From the NCBI RefSeq assembly GCF_014698505.1, contig NZ_JACJTD010000002.1, positions 346,545-410,544 on the forward strand: DNA of 64,000 nucleotides, in the 5' to 3' direction. This document shows positions 17,952 through 27,031 of this stretch, one piece after another. The position numbers were made by a program, and so were the translations under genes. This DNA comes from Nostoc foliaceum FACHB-393. GTDB lineage: Bacteria; Cyanobacteriota; Cyanobacteriia; Cyanobacteriales; Nostocaceae. The notes below the pieces were generated by a model. That model did no database searches and was not told the DNA's origin. It was given only the letters and a program-made list of their open reading frames with translations. Within the stretch, counting starts at the first letter, position 1. Each line of letters starts with the position of its first letter.

Positions 17952-19602
17952 ACTTTTTAATTCTTTGATAAACCAGAATTTGGGTAGGATTAAGTTGGAC
18001 GCTGCTCACACCATTTCGGGCAAATACATAGTCTTTGCTTTGCCATAAAGGAACATAAGGTACATCAGTCGCTACTTGCGTTTGAATTTCGGTAAAAATT
18101 TTCTGACGCGCTTGGGGATTTAGTTCTTTGCGTTGCTGATCAATCAGTTTATTCATGGCTTCGCTATAGTAAAACGAACCCTGAGTTTGACTGCCTCCAT
18201 CTTCGCATCCTTTGGCAACTGAACCTTTATCACAAGACAAAAACGGCTGGACGTAATTATCTGGATCTAAAAAGTCTGGATACCAATCAAGTAAAGCTGC
18301 TGGATATAATCCCTTGGAAATGTCCTTAAAAAAGGCTGGCCCTTCCGCTTGGGTGACTTCAAATTGCAGAATTCCATCCATCTTGGCATCAACAAGGGAT
18401 TTGAGTGTCTGTGCTGCCAAACTCCGAGTAGGCGAACTCGAAGGATACCAAATTTGTACTTTTGCGGGATTTTCTTTGGAGAAACCAGCAGTAGTTAATA
18501 ATTTTTTTGCTTGCTCAAAGTTAGCATCGCCATATTTATCTTTAAATAATGGCTGGGAAACATTGAATGTCGTGGGAATCATGCTATAAAGCGGATCTGC
18601 TTGACCAAGTAAGGCTCGCTGATTTAAAAGTGGACGGTCAATGATTGACGCGATCGCAGCTCTAACCTCTGGTTTATCTAAAGGCTGCTGATTCCGGTTT
18701 AACACCATATAACTTACTACGCTACCTTGAGCAGCGATCGCTTGCCAATCCCCTTTTTTAGCACCTTCTTCCAAGCTACGATTTTGATCTGGCTGTAGTG
18801 ACAGGTAAGCTACATCGATTGCGCCTGTACGGAAAGCATTAAACAAATTAACCGGACTAGTTTGAATTTGGAGATTAACACCCTTGTTAGCTGGTTTTTC
18901 TCCCCAATACTTATCAAATGGGTCAAATCGTATTGAATCAGTACCATACTGCGCTAACTTGTAAGGGCCAGTCCCCACAAAAATATTCGGCTTGAATTTA
19001 CCTGCACCTAGTTCGTAAGCTTTTGGTGAAACTGCACACACCCCAGGAAACGCCAACAGTGAGGGAAACGCTGCAAAGGGCTTTTTCAGCTGAATGGTTA
19101 ACTCATACTCGCCTGTAGTTTTTACCGAATCTACTATATCACCTAGTAAAAAAGAGGGTTTTCCTTTATTTTGAATAAAGCGGTTGATGGTAAACGCCAT
19201 TGCTTGGGCATTGAAGGGAGTTCCATCGTGAAAAACTACACCCTGACGTAAGGGGATGGTATAAGTTAAGCCATCTTGACTAACTTTAGGTAATGCTGTA
19301 GCTAGCTGGGGTTTAATTTCTGTGCTTCCTGGTTCGTAGGTGTAGAGGCGATCGCTCATATTAAACACCAAACCTAAGGATGCTAACTCATAAGTATCAG
19401 CCGGATCAAGGGTTCTCGGTTTCGCTGTTGTACCTATAGTAATACGACCATCACCTGTAGGGCTATTCACAGAACCCGATGGTGGCGTAGTTGGCTGTGG
19501 GCGAGGAGTGCAACTAACAACTAAACATAAACATAGACAGAACAAAGATAGGAATTGTGTAATCCTACCCCACCGTTTCACGGACAAGGAAAACCAGGTC
19601 AT
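17950..19602 (-). CDS. ABC transporter substrate-binding lipoprotein (peptide/nickel family)
   Basis: A family 5 extracellular solute-binding protein of about 550 residues. The N-terminus has a basic region, a hydrophobic stretch (FLSLFCLCLCLVVSC) and a lipobox ending at Cys31, so it should be a lipid-anchored periplasmic receptor. Family marks include TLDPADTYE, YTIPLRQGVVFHDGTPFNA and VGTGPYKL. I prefer the ATG at 19602 over the upstream TTG at 19635, since it begins directly before the signal sequence. It pairs with the two permeases nearby. The ligand cannot be read from sequence. Confidence 0.92.
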   Translation of the reverse strand: MTWFSLSVKRWGRITQFLSLFCLCLCLVVSCTPRPQPTTPPSGSVNSPTGDGRITIGTTAKPRTLDPADTYELASLGLVFNMSDRLYTYEPGSTEIKPQLATALPKVSQDGLTYTIPLRQGVVFHDGTPFNAQAMAFTINRFIQNKGKPSFLLGDIVDSVKTTGEYELTIQLKKPFAAFPSLLAFPGVCAVSPKAYELGAGKFKPNIFVGTGPYKLAQYGTDSIRFDPFDKYWGEKPANKGVNLQIQTSPVNLFNAFRTGAIDVAYLSLQPDQNRSLEEGAKKGDWQAIAAQGSVVSYMVLNRNQQPLDKPEVRAAIASIIDRPLLNQRALLGQADPLYSMIPTTFNVSQPLFKDKYGDANFEQAKKLLTTAGFSKENPAKVQIWYPSSSPTRSLAAQTLKSLVDAKMDGILQFEVTQAEGPAFFKDISKGLYPAALLDWYPDFLDPDNYVQPFLSCDKGSVAKGCEDGGSQTQGSFYYSEAMNKLIDQQRKELNPQARQKIFTEIQTQVATDVPYVPLWQSKDYVFARNGVSSVQLNPTQILVYQRIKK

Positions 19603-19701
19603 AGCAATAAAATATTTAATATCAGCGGTCAGCAATTTTACTACATTTGTGAATATTGTGCTTGATTTTTACAATTAATTACAGCAATGCCTGTGGCTAA
19701 G

Positions 19702-19718
19702 TATACGTATTACGTATA
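19702..19718. promoter_or_regulatory. 17-bp palindrome upstream of the binding-protein gene
   Basis: TATACGTA-T-TACGTATA is an exact inverted repeat with a single central base. It lies about 100 bases upstream of the binding-protein start, a plausible operator position. No known cyanobacterial box was recognised. Confidence 0.4.
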
Positions 19719-19849
19719 TAGATAAACCTAACTTGCAGCCAGATATGAAAAAATTTTCTAGATATTATGACTGAGTTGGCAACTAACTCTAAAATTTATG
19801 CCGGCTACTCAACTTCATAGTTAAGTTTATTGCTTTTGTGCAATCGCAC

Positions 19850-19878
19850 TATTTGTTACCAAAAAACAGTAACAAATA
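19850..19878. promoter_or_regulatory. 10-bp inverted repeat with 9-base spacer
   Basis: TATTTGTTAC and GTAACAAATA flank CAAAAAACA. The stem is perfect but AT-rich and no T-run follows, so an operator or RNA hairpin is as likely as a terminator. Confidence 0.4.
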
Positions 19879-19990
19879 GATAAACTTTGATATTCGTTAA
19901 GTAATAAAAAGCTTTTATTTAATTAAGATTTTAAACATTGACTAAATTTGTCGTAAATTCATAATTACTAGTGAATAGATTTGTTAAGCT

Positions 19991-20185
19991 TTGACGGTAG
20001 GCCAAGTAGTGTACATTAAAACTTTGCATGTTGCTACTGGGGTACAAACACCCGTGAAGTTGTTTTTCGTAGAGAACGGCTACATGGTTTTACTTACAAA
20101 TCTAGTGTTTATACATCAGCGAATAAAGCGATCGCAATATCGTAAACAACAGATTGAAAGTCTAAAAGTGAGACTAAGAGCGTGA
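19991..20185 (+). CDS. small hypothetical protein (upstream partner)
   Basis: A 64-codon frame opening with TTG (a GTG lies six codons further in); the encoded peptide has a hydrophobic centre (LFFVENGYMVLLTNLVFIHQ) and a basic C-terminus (KRSQYRKQQIESLKVRLRA). I recognise no family and see no clear ribosome-binding site. Its stop overlaps the GTG start of the next frame by four bases (GTGA), the usual sign of translational coupling, which is the main reason to consider it real. Confidence 0.4.
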   Translation: MTVGQVVYIKTLHVATGVQTPVKLFFVENGYMVLLTNLVFIHQRIKRSQYRKQQIESLKVRLRA

Positions 20186-20508
20186 AGTATTTCTTTCTAT
20201 CTGAGGGATGGGCAGTTGCTAGAGTCTGGGCATCTGATGGACTCTGGCAAATAACTGCATGGCGACGTCAACCAGATATTCAGCGAATGAATATTTGTTT
20301 AGTGGAACACAACGAATTGCTATGGCTTTATCGAGTTGAAGAAGCCGTTTTAACAGTGGAAGTGAAGCCAACAACACCAGTAATTGCCAGTAAGACCATA
20401 GGCCAAGTAGTACTCAAGCGTCTGATGAGCGCCGAACAGGTAATCGAACGCCTGGGTACAGCTGAGGCGAAGTGTCACCTGCAAAACATCCAATTGGTGG
20501 TTCAGTAG
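20182..20508 (+). CDS. hypothetical protein (coupled downstream partner)
   Basis: A 108-codon frame starting at GTG within the stop of the preceding gene. The N-terminal half looks like a small beta-rich domain (FFLSEGWAVARVWASDGLWQ, then MNICLVEHNELLWLYRVEEA). The rest contains a helix (MSAEQVIERLGTAEAKCHLQ). No signal peptide, membrane segment or motif is visible and I do not recognise the family. It is followed by a long dispersed repeat and then psbB. Confidence 0.5.
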   Translation: MKYFFLSEGWAVARVWASDGLWQITAWRRQPDIQRMNICLVEHNELLWLYRVEEAVLTVEVKPTTPVIASKTIGQVVLKRLMSAEQVIERLGTAEAKCHLQNIQLVVQ

Positions 20509-21037
20509 ATAGTGGCGCATTGGGGATTGGGAAAAGACAAGGAAGAGAGGGGAGACAAGGAAGAGGGGGGAGACAAGGAAGAAAGTTGTTCAATAATTCT
20601 CCCTTGTCCCCCTTGTCCCCCTCATCTCCCTCCTGCCTCCCCTGCTCCCTCTGCTCCCTGCCTCCTTCCCCACTCCCCTCATAAAGAAAAGATAAGCAAA
20701 TTTAATCCCCGACAGGGATTGGTAGCGAAAAAACTTTGAGATGCTACGCGATCGCATCAATTTACACGCTTGCAAACAATTCCATCAATAGTTACACTTT
20801 TTAAAACATTCTCATTTTTGCTTAGTGATGGCTACCCTACAGGGTAAATCTCCCGAAGCGAGTAAGCATTGCCAAAGCACCCACGTTGTCTGACTTAATA
20901 AGACTAGGCTGTGGTAAGGTTCTGGCTGTGGCAATAACAAAAACAAGAGAGAGTTTTCTGAGTGGCGAGTTTCGTTCCTTAGAATCTCAGTAAGAAAATT
21001 GCTTTGTAAACTAACTCATCGAGGAGGAGCGTAGTCG
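20509..21037. other. repeat-rich leader region of psbB
   Basis: The first 170 bases are a purine-rich/pyrimidine-rich dispersed repeat (20526-20690), in which open frames are low-complexity artefacts. The remaining 350 bases lead to psbB and should hold its promoter. GGAGGAG (21022-21028) is a strong ribosome-binding site ten bases before the psbB ATG. Confidence 0.7.
20526..20640. repeat. long dispersed repeat, copy A
   Basis: It begins GGGAAAAGACAAGGAAGA, runs through tandem GGAGACAAGGAAGA units to TTGTTCAATAATTCTCCCTT and ends in CCCCCTTGT units. The reverse complement of 36255-36344 matches it closely along its whole length. The purine and pyrimidine arms can pair into a large hairpin. 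Confidence 0.85.
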
Positions 21038-22567
21038 ATGGGACTACCCTGGTACCGAGTACATACAGTCGTTCTGAATGATCCAGGGCGGCTGATTTCT
21101 GTACACTTAATGCACACAGCCTTAGTAGCAGGCTGGGCTGGTTCGATGGCACTCTACGAACTGGCTGTTTATGACCCTAGCGATCCTGTTCTCAATCCGA
21201 TGTGGCGTCAAGGGATGTTCGTCCTTCCCTTCATGTCGCGTTTGGGCGTTACCCAATCTTGGGGTGGTTGGAACGTGACTGGTGGCGCAGCAACTGATCC
21301 TGGCTTCTGGTCATTTGAAGGCGTTGCAGCAGCTCACATTGTTCTTTCAGGGCTTTTGTTCCTAGCTGCCGTTTGGCACTGGGTTTACTGGGATTTAGAA
21401 CTCTTTAGAGATCCCCGCACTGGTGAACCCGCTTTAGATTTGCCAAAAATGTTTGGCATTCACCTGTTCTTATCTGGTCTACTTTGTTTTGGATTTGGTG
21501 CTTTTCACCTCACCGGACTATTTGGCCCAGGCATGTGGGTTACTGACCCCTACGGTATAACTGGAGCCGCGCAAGCAGTCGCACCAGAATGGGGCCCAGA
21601 TGGTTTTAACCCATATAACCCTGGTGGCATTGTGGCTCACCACATTGCCGCTGGCGTTGTTGGTATTATTGCAGGCTTATTCCACCTCACAGTTAGACCC
21701 CCCGAACGGCTCTACAAAGCCCTACGGATGGGGAACATTGAAACAGTACTTTCTAGCAGTATTGCAGCAGTTTTCTTTGCTGCTTTCGTTGTTGCTGGTA
21801 CTATGTGGTACGGTAATGCCGCCACTCCCATCGAATTGTTTGGCCCAACCCGTTATCAATGGGATCAAGGCTACTTCCGTCAAGAAATTCAGCAGCGCGT
21901 CCAAACAAGTGTTGCCCAAGGTGCAACCCTTGAACAAGCTTGGTCGCAGATTCCCGAAAAGCTGGCTTTCTATGATTACGTCGGTAATAGCCCCGCTAAA
22001 GGCGGTCTATTCCGTACAGGGCCTATGGTCAAGGGTGATGGTATTGCTCAGTCTTGGCAAGGTCACGCCGTATTCAAAGATTCTGAAGGACGGGAATTGA
22101 CCGTGCGTCGTCTCCCCAACTTCTTTGAAACCTTCCCAGTAATTTTGACCGATGCAGATGGAATTGTCCGCGCTGACATTCCCTTCCGTCGGGCAGAATC
22201 TAAGTATAGCTTCGAGCAATCTGGTGTCACCGTCAGCTTCTATGGTGGCGATCTGAATGGTAAAACCTTTACAGAGCCAGCTGATGTGAAGAAGTATGCT
22301 CGTAAAGCTCAAGGTGGTGAAATCTTTGAATTTGACCGGGAAACCTTGAACTCTGATGGTGTATTCCGCACCAGTCCTAGAGGTTGGTTTACCTTTGGAC
22401 ATGCTGTATTTGCTCTGCTGTTCTTCTTTGGTCACCTCTGGCATGGCTCTCGGACAATCTACCGAGACGTATTTGCTGGTGTTGATGCGGATCTAGAAGA
22501 ACAAGTTGAGTGGGGTCTGTTCCAGAAAGTGGGTGACAAGTCAACCCGCCGGAAAGAAGCCCTTTAA
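21038..22567 (+). CDS. psbB: photosystem II chlorophyll-binding protein CP47
   Basis: A 509-residue core antenna protein of photosystem II, binding chlorophyll a and beta-carotene and passing energy to the reaction centre in the thylakoid membrane. The start [20 protein letters not shown] is diagnostic. Six membrane helices carry the chlorophyll-ligating histidines (for example [60 protein letters not shown]). The large lumenal loop lies between helices five and six (about 260-450). GGAGGAG precedes the ATG. psbT follows after about 110 bases and is probably co-transcribed. Confidence 0.99.
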   Translation: MGLPWYRVHTVVLNDPGRLISVHLMHTALVAGWAGSMALYELAVYDPSDPVLNPMWRQGMFVLPFMSRLGVTQSWGGWNVTGGAATDPGFWSFEGVAAAHIVLSGLLFLAAVWHWVYWDLELFRDPRTGEPALDLPKMFGIHLFLSGLLCFGFGAFHLTGLFGPGMWVTDPYGITGAAQAVAPEWGPDGFNPYNPGGIVAHHIAAGVVGIIAGLFHLTVRPPERLYKALRMGNIETVLSSSIAAVFFAAFVVAGTMWYGNAATPIELFGPTRYQWDQGYFRQEIQQRVQTSVAQGATLEQAWSQIPEKLAFYDYVGNSPAKGGLFRTGPMVKGDGIAQSWQGHAVFKDSEGRELTVRRLPNFFETFPVILTDADGIVRADIPFRRAESKYSFEQSGVTVSFYGGDLNGKTFTEPADVKKYARKAQGGEIFEFDRETLNSDGVFRTSPRGWFTFGHAVFALLFFFGHLWHGSRTIYRDVFAGVDADLEEQVEWGLFQKVGDKSTRRKEAL

Positions 22568-22676
22568 AGGACAGGAAACTGGGGACTGGAGACTGGGAAA
22601 AGTTTTCCTAGTCCCTAATACCCAGTACCCAATCCCTAATCCCTCATTACTAGCTGGATAGGCAGGAAATCATAAT

Positions 22677-22784
22677 ATGGAAAGCGTTGCGTACATCTTG
22701 ATTTTTACTCTGTGTATAGGTACTATCTTTTTTGCGATCGCATTTCGCGAACCCCCTCGCTTTGAAAAACCAAAAGATAAGTAG
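22677..22784 (+). CDS. psbT: photosystem II protein T
   Basis: A 35-residue single-helix subunit at the photosystem II monomer interface. The start MESVAYILIFTLCIGTIFF and the exposed FREPPRFEK segment identify it. The gene is too short for ordinary ORF cut-offs. The C-terminus runs a few residues beyond the shortest known forms (KPKDK). It follows psbB, the standard order in cyanobacteria, and ends before a strong hairpin at 22823-22856. Confidence 0.96.
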   Translation: MESVAYILIFTLCIGTIFFAIAFREPPRFEKPKDK

Positions 22785-22822
22785 ATCCTATATACCAGAC
22801 CTTTAAGCGGATTTAATTTTAG

Positions 22823-22856
22823 TATCCGTTGCTACGATCCTTAGTAGCAACGGATA
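22823..22856 (+). terminator. strong hairpin after psbB-psbT
   Basis: A perfect 13-bp stem TATCCGTTGCTAC / GTAGCAACGGATA with an eight-base loop, 38 bases after the psbT stop. Only a weak T-rich tail follows (TTATCTTGT), so it may act as terminator, 3'-end stabiliser or both. Confidence 0.65.
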
Positions 22857-23079
22857 TTATCTTGTATGTCCTTTGTTGGTTTTAACTACTAAGTAAATAA
22901 CCAATCATTTTTAATATTGTGATATAATTTCCAATCTTGGGAGTAGATATGTGTTAATACTAGCTTTTCTGCGCTAGGATGAAAATGGATGTTAATGTAA
23001 GCTGCCATAGAACTGTTTGCATAGCACATCGCGCTTGTCGCACAACCTTTACGGAGACTAGAACCAGGAACAAATCAGC

Positions 23080-24210
23080 ATGGTCAATCAGAATTTAACC
23101 GCTACAGAAATTGGATTCACTCACGAAGATTTCGCTGCTCTACTTGACAAATACGATTATCATTTTAGCCCTGGTGATGTTGTCCCAGGAACAGTTTTCA
23201 GTATAGAGCCGCGCGGCGCTCTGATTGACATTGGTGCTAAAACCGCAGCATATATTCCTATACAAGAAATGTCTATTAACCGGGTAGATAGCCCGGAAGA
23301 AGTCTTACAGTCAAACGAAACGCGAGAATTTTTCATCCTTACCGATGAAAACGAAGATGGTCAATTAACCCTTTCCATTCGCCGTATTGAATATATGCGG
23401 GCTTGGGAGCGCGTGCGACAGTTGCAAGCAGAAGATGCTACTGTCCGTTCTGGCGTATTTGCAACCAATCGCGGTGGAGCATTGGTACGAATTGAGGGAT
23501 TACGTGGCTTTATCCCCGGTTCTCATATCAGTACCCGCAAACCTAAAGAAGAATTGGTAGGCGAAGATTTACCATTGAAATTCCTAGAGGTGGACGAAGA
23601 GCGTAACCGCTTAGTTCTATCTCACCGTCGGGCACTGGTTGAGCGCAAGATGAACCGCCTAGAAGTCGGCGAAGTAGTAATTGGTACAGTTCGTGGTATC
23701 AAGCCCTACGGTGCTTTCATCGACATTGGTGGTGTCAGTGGTCTACTGCACATTTCTGAGATTTCTCACGAACATATTGATACACCCCATAGCGTGTTCA
23801 ATGTCAATGATGAAGTGAAAGTTATGATCATTGACTTGGATGCAGAAAGAGGTCGGATTTCGCTATCTACCAAGCAGCTAGAACCCGAACCCGGTGACAT
23901 GATTAAAAACCGGGATTTGGTCTACGATAAGGCAGAAGAAATGGCTGCTAAGTATCGTGAACAGCTACTAGCCAAGCAACAAGGTGCTACTGCTGCGGCT
24001 GCTGCACCTGTGGAAGTTGTAGCAGAAGAAGATATTCCACCAGCAGCGGAACTTGAAGAGGAGATTCCACCAGCAGTGGAACTTGAAGAAGAAATTCCAC
24101 CAGCAGCAGAACTTGAGGAAGTAACTTCAGTAGTTGCGGAAATTACTGAAGAAGAGATTCCAGCAGCGACGGAAACTGAAGAGGAAATTCCAGCAGCTAT
24201 TGAAGAATAA
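23080..24210 (+). CDS. rpsA: 30S ribosomal protein S1
   Basis: A 376-residue cyanobacterial/plastid-type S1, shorter than the six-domain form of E. coli. Three S1 RNA-binding domains are visible: about 30-100 (PGDVVPGTVFSIEPRGALID), about 115-185 (less canonical) and about 200-268 (GEVVIGTVRGIKPYGAFIDI). After a charged helical segment the last 60 residues are an acidic repeat of EEIPPAAELE-like units, probably disordered. It acts in mRNA binding at the small subunit. It lies downstream of psbT with its own leader and a good terminator. Confidence 0.95.
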   Translation: MVNQNLTATEIGFTHEDFAALLDKYDYHFSPGDVVPGTVFSIEPRGALIDIGAKTAAYIPIQEMSINRVDSPEEVLQSNETREFFILTDENEDGQLTLSIRRIEYMRAWERVRQLQAEDATVRSGVFATNRGGALVRIEGLRGFIPGSHISTRKPKEELVGEDLPLKFLEVDEERNRLVLSHRRALVERKMNRLEVGEVVIGTVRGIKPYGAFIDIGGVSGLLHISEISHEHIDTPHSVFNVNDEVKVMIIDLDAERGRISLSTKQLEPEPGDMIKNRDLVYDKAEEMAAKYREQLLAKQQGATAAAAAPVEVVAEEDIPPAAELEEEIPPAVELEEEIPPAAELEEVTSVVAEITEEEIPAATETEEEIPAAIEE

Positions 24211-24260
24211 TACATTTTATAGTTTTACTTGTTTTTAAGTAAGAGTATTAAATAATTGGA

Positions 24261-24286
24261 TAAAGAGGGTTTTTCCCTCTTTTTTT
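24261..24286 (+). terminator. intrinsic terminator of rpsA
   Basis: An 8-bp stem AAAGAGGG (24262-24269) / CCCTCTTT (24275-24282) with a five-T loop and a continuing T-run: a classical Rho-independent terminator about 50 bases after the rpsA stop. Confidence 0.85.
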
Positions 24287-24377
24287 ATGTGGAGAATTGG
24301 TAATAGTTAGGAGTTAATAGTTAATAATAAAAACTCATAACTCTTCATTTCTAACTAAATAAGTGGGGTGAGATATT

Positions 24378-25112
24378 GTGGCAACTATTAAATGTAGAAA
24401 CATCACTTTTGATAATATTCAGGCAATTTTGTTTGACAAAAATGGTACTCTAGAAGATTCAGAAACGTACTTGCGATCGCTCGCACAAAGAGCAGCAAGG
24501 TTAATAGATGCTCAAGTTCCCGGTATTGGGGAACCCCTATTAATGGCATTTGGCATCAATGGGAATATTCTAGATCCGGCGGGTTTGATATCAGTAGCGA
24601 GTCGCCGTGAAACAGAAGTTGCGGCTGCGGCATATATTGCCGAAACAGGAAGAGGATGGTTTGAGTCCTTAAAAATAGCCCGTCAAGCTTTAGATGAAGC
24701 AGAAAAATATATTGAAAAAACTCCTTCACCGCTGTTTGTGGGTAGCTTAGACTTGTTGAAATATCTACGAGAAGGGGGTTTGAAACTTGGTATCCTCTCA
24801 GCTGCAACAAGCGATGAAGTACATAAGTTTGTAAAGAATCACCAATTAAATGATTATATCCAGTTGGAAATGGGAGTAGATGAGGGGCCAAGTAAACCAG
24901 ATCCAATGCTATTTTTGCAAGCTTGCCAAGCTTTGGGAGTCGAACCAGGCGCTACATTGATGGTGGGTGATTCAGTTGGTGATATGCAAATGGCGCGTGA
25001 TGCTAAAGCCGCAGGTTGTATCGGTATCACTTGGGTGGGTAAGTCGGATAATGTCCGAGGTGCGAATGTGGTGATTAATCAACTTGATGAAATCCAGATT
25101 TTAGAAAATTAA
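24378..25112 (+). CDS. HAD-family hydrolase
   Basis: A 244-residue haloacid-dehalogenase-superfamily protein with a GTG start preceded by GGGGTGAG. Motif I is FDKNGTL, with nucleophile Asp20. Motif II is LGILSAATS, motif III the lysine of GPSKPDP, and motif IV GDSVGDMQMARDAKAAG. A helical cap lies at about 30-110. The residue two after the nucleophile, normally the acid/base aspartate, is asparagine (Asn22), which should affect phosphatase turnover. The overall pattern resembles phosphoglycolate phosphatase-type enzymes, but the substrate is unknown. It is monocistronic. Confidence 0.88.
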   Translation: MATIKCRNITFDNIQAILFDKNGTLEDSETYLRSLAQRAARLIDAQVPGIGEPLLMAFGINGNILDPAGLISVASRRETEVAAAAYIAETGRGWFESLKIARQALDEAEKYIEKTPSPLFVGSLDLLKYLREGGLKLGILSAATSDEVHKFVKNHQLNDYIQLEMGVDEGPSKPDPMLFLQACQALGVEPGATLMVGDSVGDMQMARDAKAAGCIGITWVGKSDNVRGANVVINQLDEIQILEN

Positions 25113-25234
25113 GTTATGGCAGTTTTCAATTGTGATAATCGCTCTAGCCTACTTTAAGATTAAAATCCCCAGCAAATAGCTGAATTACACAGCGATTAAC
25201 TAAGGATTAGGAACCTTGAAAAACTGACAAAAGT

Positions 25235-26251
25235 CTAAATTGAATAAGACACTGGAAAGGACTTTGCATCCTTTGGTTTCACATAGACTCGCTGTTGAGG
25301 TTCTAACTCTAATTGGTTAAAGCGATCGCGTGTTAAATGTGCCATCAACACTTGCCCGTCATCGAAAGTTAATTCCACCTGAATTTCCCAACCCAAATGT
25401 ATTAATCGGCTCACTGTAGCAGCCGTAGTGGCACCGTTGGCAACCTTTTCCAAAATTACATCTTGCGGACGCAAAAATACTTGTGGGTGTGGCGCATCAT
25501 ATCCGCTACTTTGAAAAATCTTTGAGTTGCTAGGTAATACGTTCACTGGGCCTATGAAGCTCATCACAAATGCTGTGGCAGGATTATCGTAAATTTCTGC
25601 TGGTGTACCCACCTGTTCTACACGCCCTTTATTCATGACCACAACCTCGTCGGAGACTTCCATTGCTTCCTCTTGGTCGTGGGTGACGAAAACTGTGGTA
25701 ACATGAACCTCATCATGGAGGCGGCGTAACCATGCCCGTAAGTCTTTGCGGACTTTAGCATCAAGTGCGCCAAAGGGTTCATCTAGCAGTAATACTTCGG
25801 GTTCTACTGCCAGTGCCCTTGCTAATGCTACCCGTTGTCTTTGACCACCAGAAAGTTGTGATGGATAGCGATCGCCTAATCCGCTCAATTGCACCAATTC
25901 TAGTAACTGTTCTACCCGCCCCTTAATTTTTTTTGGCTGTGCTTTACGAATTTCTAAGCCAAAGGCAATATTCTGCTTGACAGTCAGATGCTTGAATAGG
26001 GCATAGTGCTGAAACACAAACCCAATATTCCGCTGTTGCACGCTTTGGTACGTAGCGTCTTTACCAGTAAGCAGGATTTTACCGCTATCTGGCATTTCTA
26101 AACCTGAAATTAACCGTAGTAGCGTAGATTTACCTGATCCGGATGGCCCGAGCAACGCAACTAGCGAACCACTCTTAATTTCCAGGCTGACCTGATCAAC
26201 TGCTTTGAAACTCCCGAATTGTTTGGATACATTCTCAACTACTATGCCCAC
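25235..26251 (-). CDS. cysA: sulfate/thiosulfate ABC transporter ATP-binding protein
   Basis: A 338-residue cytoplasmic ATPase powering sulfate and thiosulfate import. All ABC motifs are present: Walker [10 protein letters not shown] (about 35-43), signature LSGGQRQR, Walker [12 protein letters not shown] and the H-loop in [12 protein letters not shown]. The segment [12 protein letters not shown] and the C-terminal TOBE-like domain (about 270-338) fit CysA better than other sugar or polyamine ATPases. No permease or sulfate-binding gene is nearby, so it stands apart from the rest of the system. Confidence 0.88.
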   Translation of the reverse strand: MGIVVENVSKQFGSFKAVDQVSLEIKSGSLVALLGPSGSGKSTLLRLISGLEMPDSGKILLTGKDATYQSVQQRNIGFVFQHYALFKHLTVKQNIAFGLEIRKAQPKKIKGRVEQLLELVQLSGLGDRYPSQLSGGQRQRVALARALAVEPEVLLLDEPFGALDAKVRKDLRAWLRRLHDEVHVTTVFVTHDQEEAMEVSDEVVVMNKGRVEQVGTPAEIYDNPATAFVMSFIGPVNVLPSNSKIFQSSGYDAPHPQVFLRPQDVILEKVANGATTAATVSRLIHLGWEIQVELTFDDGQVLMAHLTRDRFNQLELEPQQRVYVKPKDAKSFPVSYSI

Positions 26252-26345
26252 TGCCTCTGTACCTCTGCAACTAAATCTACAGATCCTTGATAGGATTACT
26301 GTGTCTTACATATACCATACATAATTATTTGTAGATGAACAAGAT

Positions 26346-26849
26346 TTAGCTACCGCAACTGCCGCAATCGAGGAAGTTACAATCAGCACCACTACAATCT
26401 AGAGAATCACAATCAGCAACGCCACAATCAGGAATCATGCTAACCATCTCGGCACAATCAAAACAGTAGGTATTGCTGTTGCTAATAAATGAAGATTTTT
26501 GAGCAACTTTACCAGATGCTTTTTGTCGTGGCTGCTTACCTGCTTTTTCGTCCTCTGTGGGTTCTTCTGAATTCTCAATTTGCGTAGAGGCGTAGCGGCT
26601 TGCTGCAAGGCATCGCAAAATTTGATTAGCTTGCTCGCAAGCTTGAAATCGTTCACGGGTATTGATAAAAGCTGCTTTTAACCCTTCTTTAGCAATTACC
26701 CGCTTGAAGTATCCAGAGCAAGATTCACCGCCATATAACAAGCGATGAGCGCAAGCAAAGCCTTTGTGTGGGGAAATATGCTTTTGATAGCCAGTAATTG
26801 CGGCAATGCTGACTTGTCTGCTAAGAGAATCGAACAAAGAGTGCTGCAT
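26346..26849 (-). CDS. yidD: membrane protein insertion efficiency factor YidD with Cys-rich tail
   Basis: A YidD-family protein of about 167 residues from the ATG at 26849 (a TTG at 26897 would add 16 residues without family character). The core has the family signature: AAITGYQKHISPHKGF, CAHRLLYGGESCSGYFKRVI, KAAFINTRERFQACEQANQI. YidD helps YidC-dependent insertion at the membrane. After a charged linker the last 40 residues form a cysteine-rich tail of eight cysteines spaced with aspartates (PDCGVADCDSLDCSGADC). The tail suggests metal binding. Confidence 0.9.
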   Translation of the reverse strand: MQHSLFDSLSRQVSIAAITGYQKHISPHKGFACAHRLLYGGESCSGYFKRVIAKEGLKAAFINTRERFQACEQANQILRCLAASRYASTQIENSEEPTEDEKAGKQPRQKASGKVAQKSSFISNSNTYCFDCAEMVSMIPDCGVADCDSLDCSGADCNFLDCGSCGS

Positions 26850-27031
26850 ATTCGGGACTAGGCATTTTTTTTCATTCTTCCCAGTCCTAATGCCCAATTC
26901 CCAATCCCCAATTCGTATCGAAACATTAAGGAATATTGCATTTCAGCAGAAACATGAAGGGAAAGCGCCAAATCACCAGAAATACCGTGGTAGTATGCTC
27001 TCGGTAAATGTGAAGATTGGGAGAAAGACCT

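Larger units (their letters stand above)
19636..19990. other. divergent intergenic region with two inverted repeats
   Basis: About 355 AT-rich bases between the binding-protein gene (leftward) and a small two-gene unit (rightward). It contains the inverted repeats at 19702-19718 and 19850-19878 and no coding frame I would support. Confidence 0.6.

Noticed and set aside
20472..20739. Two overlapping plus-strand frames (Gly/Arg- and Pro/Ser-rich)
   Set aside because: They are translations of a purine-rich/pyrimidine-rich dispersed repeat.
23922..24215. Minus-strand Ser-rich frame
   Set aside because: Shadow of the acidic repeat tail of ribosomal protein S1.
26435..26656. Minus-strand 73-codon frame in yidD
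   Set aside because: Alternative frame of yidD without family character.
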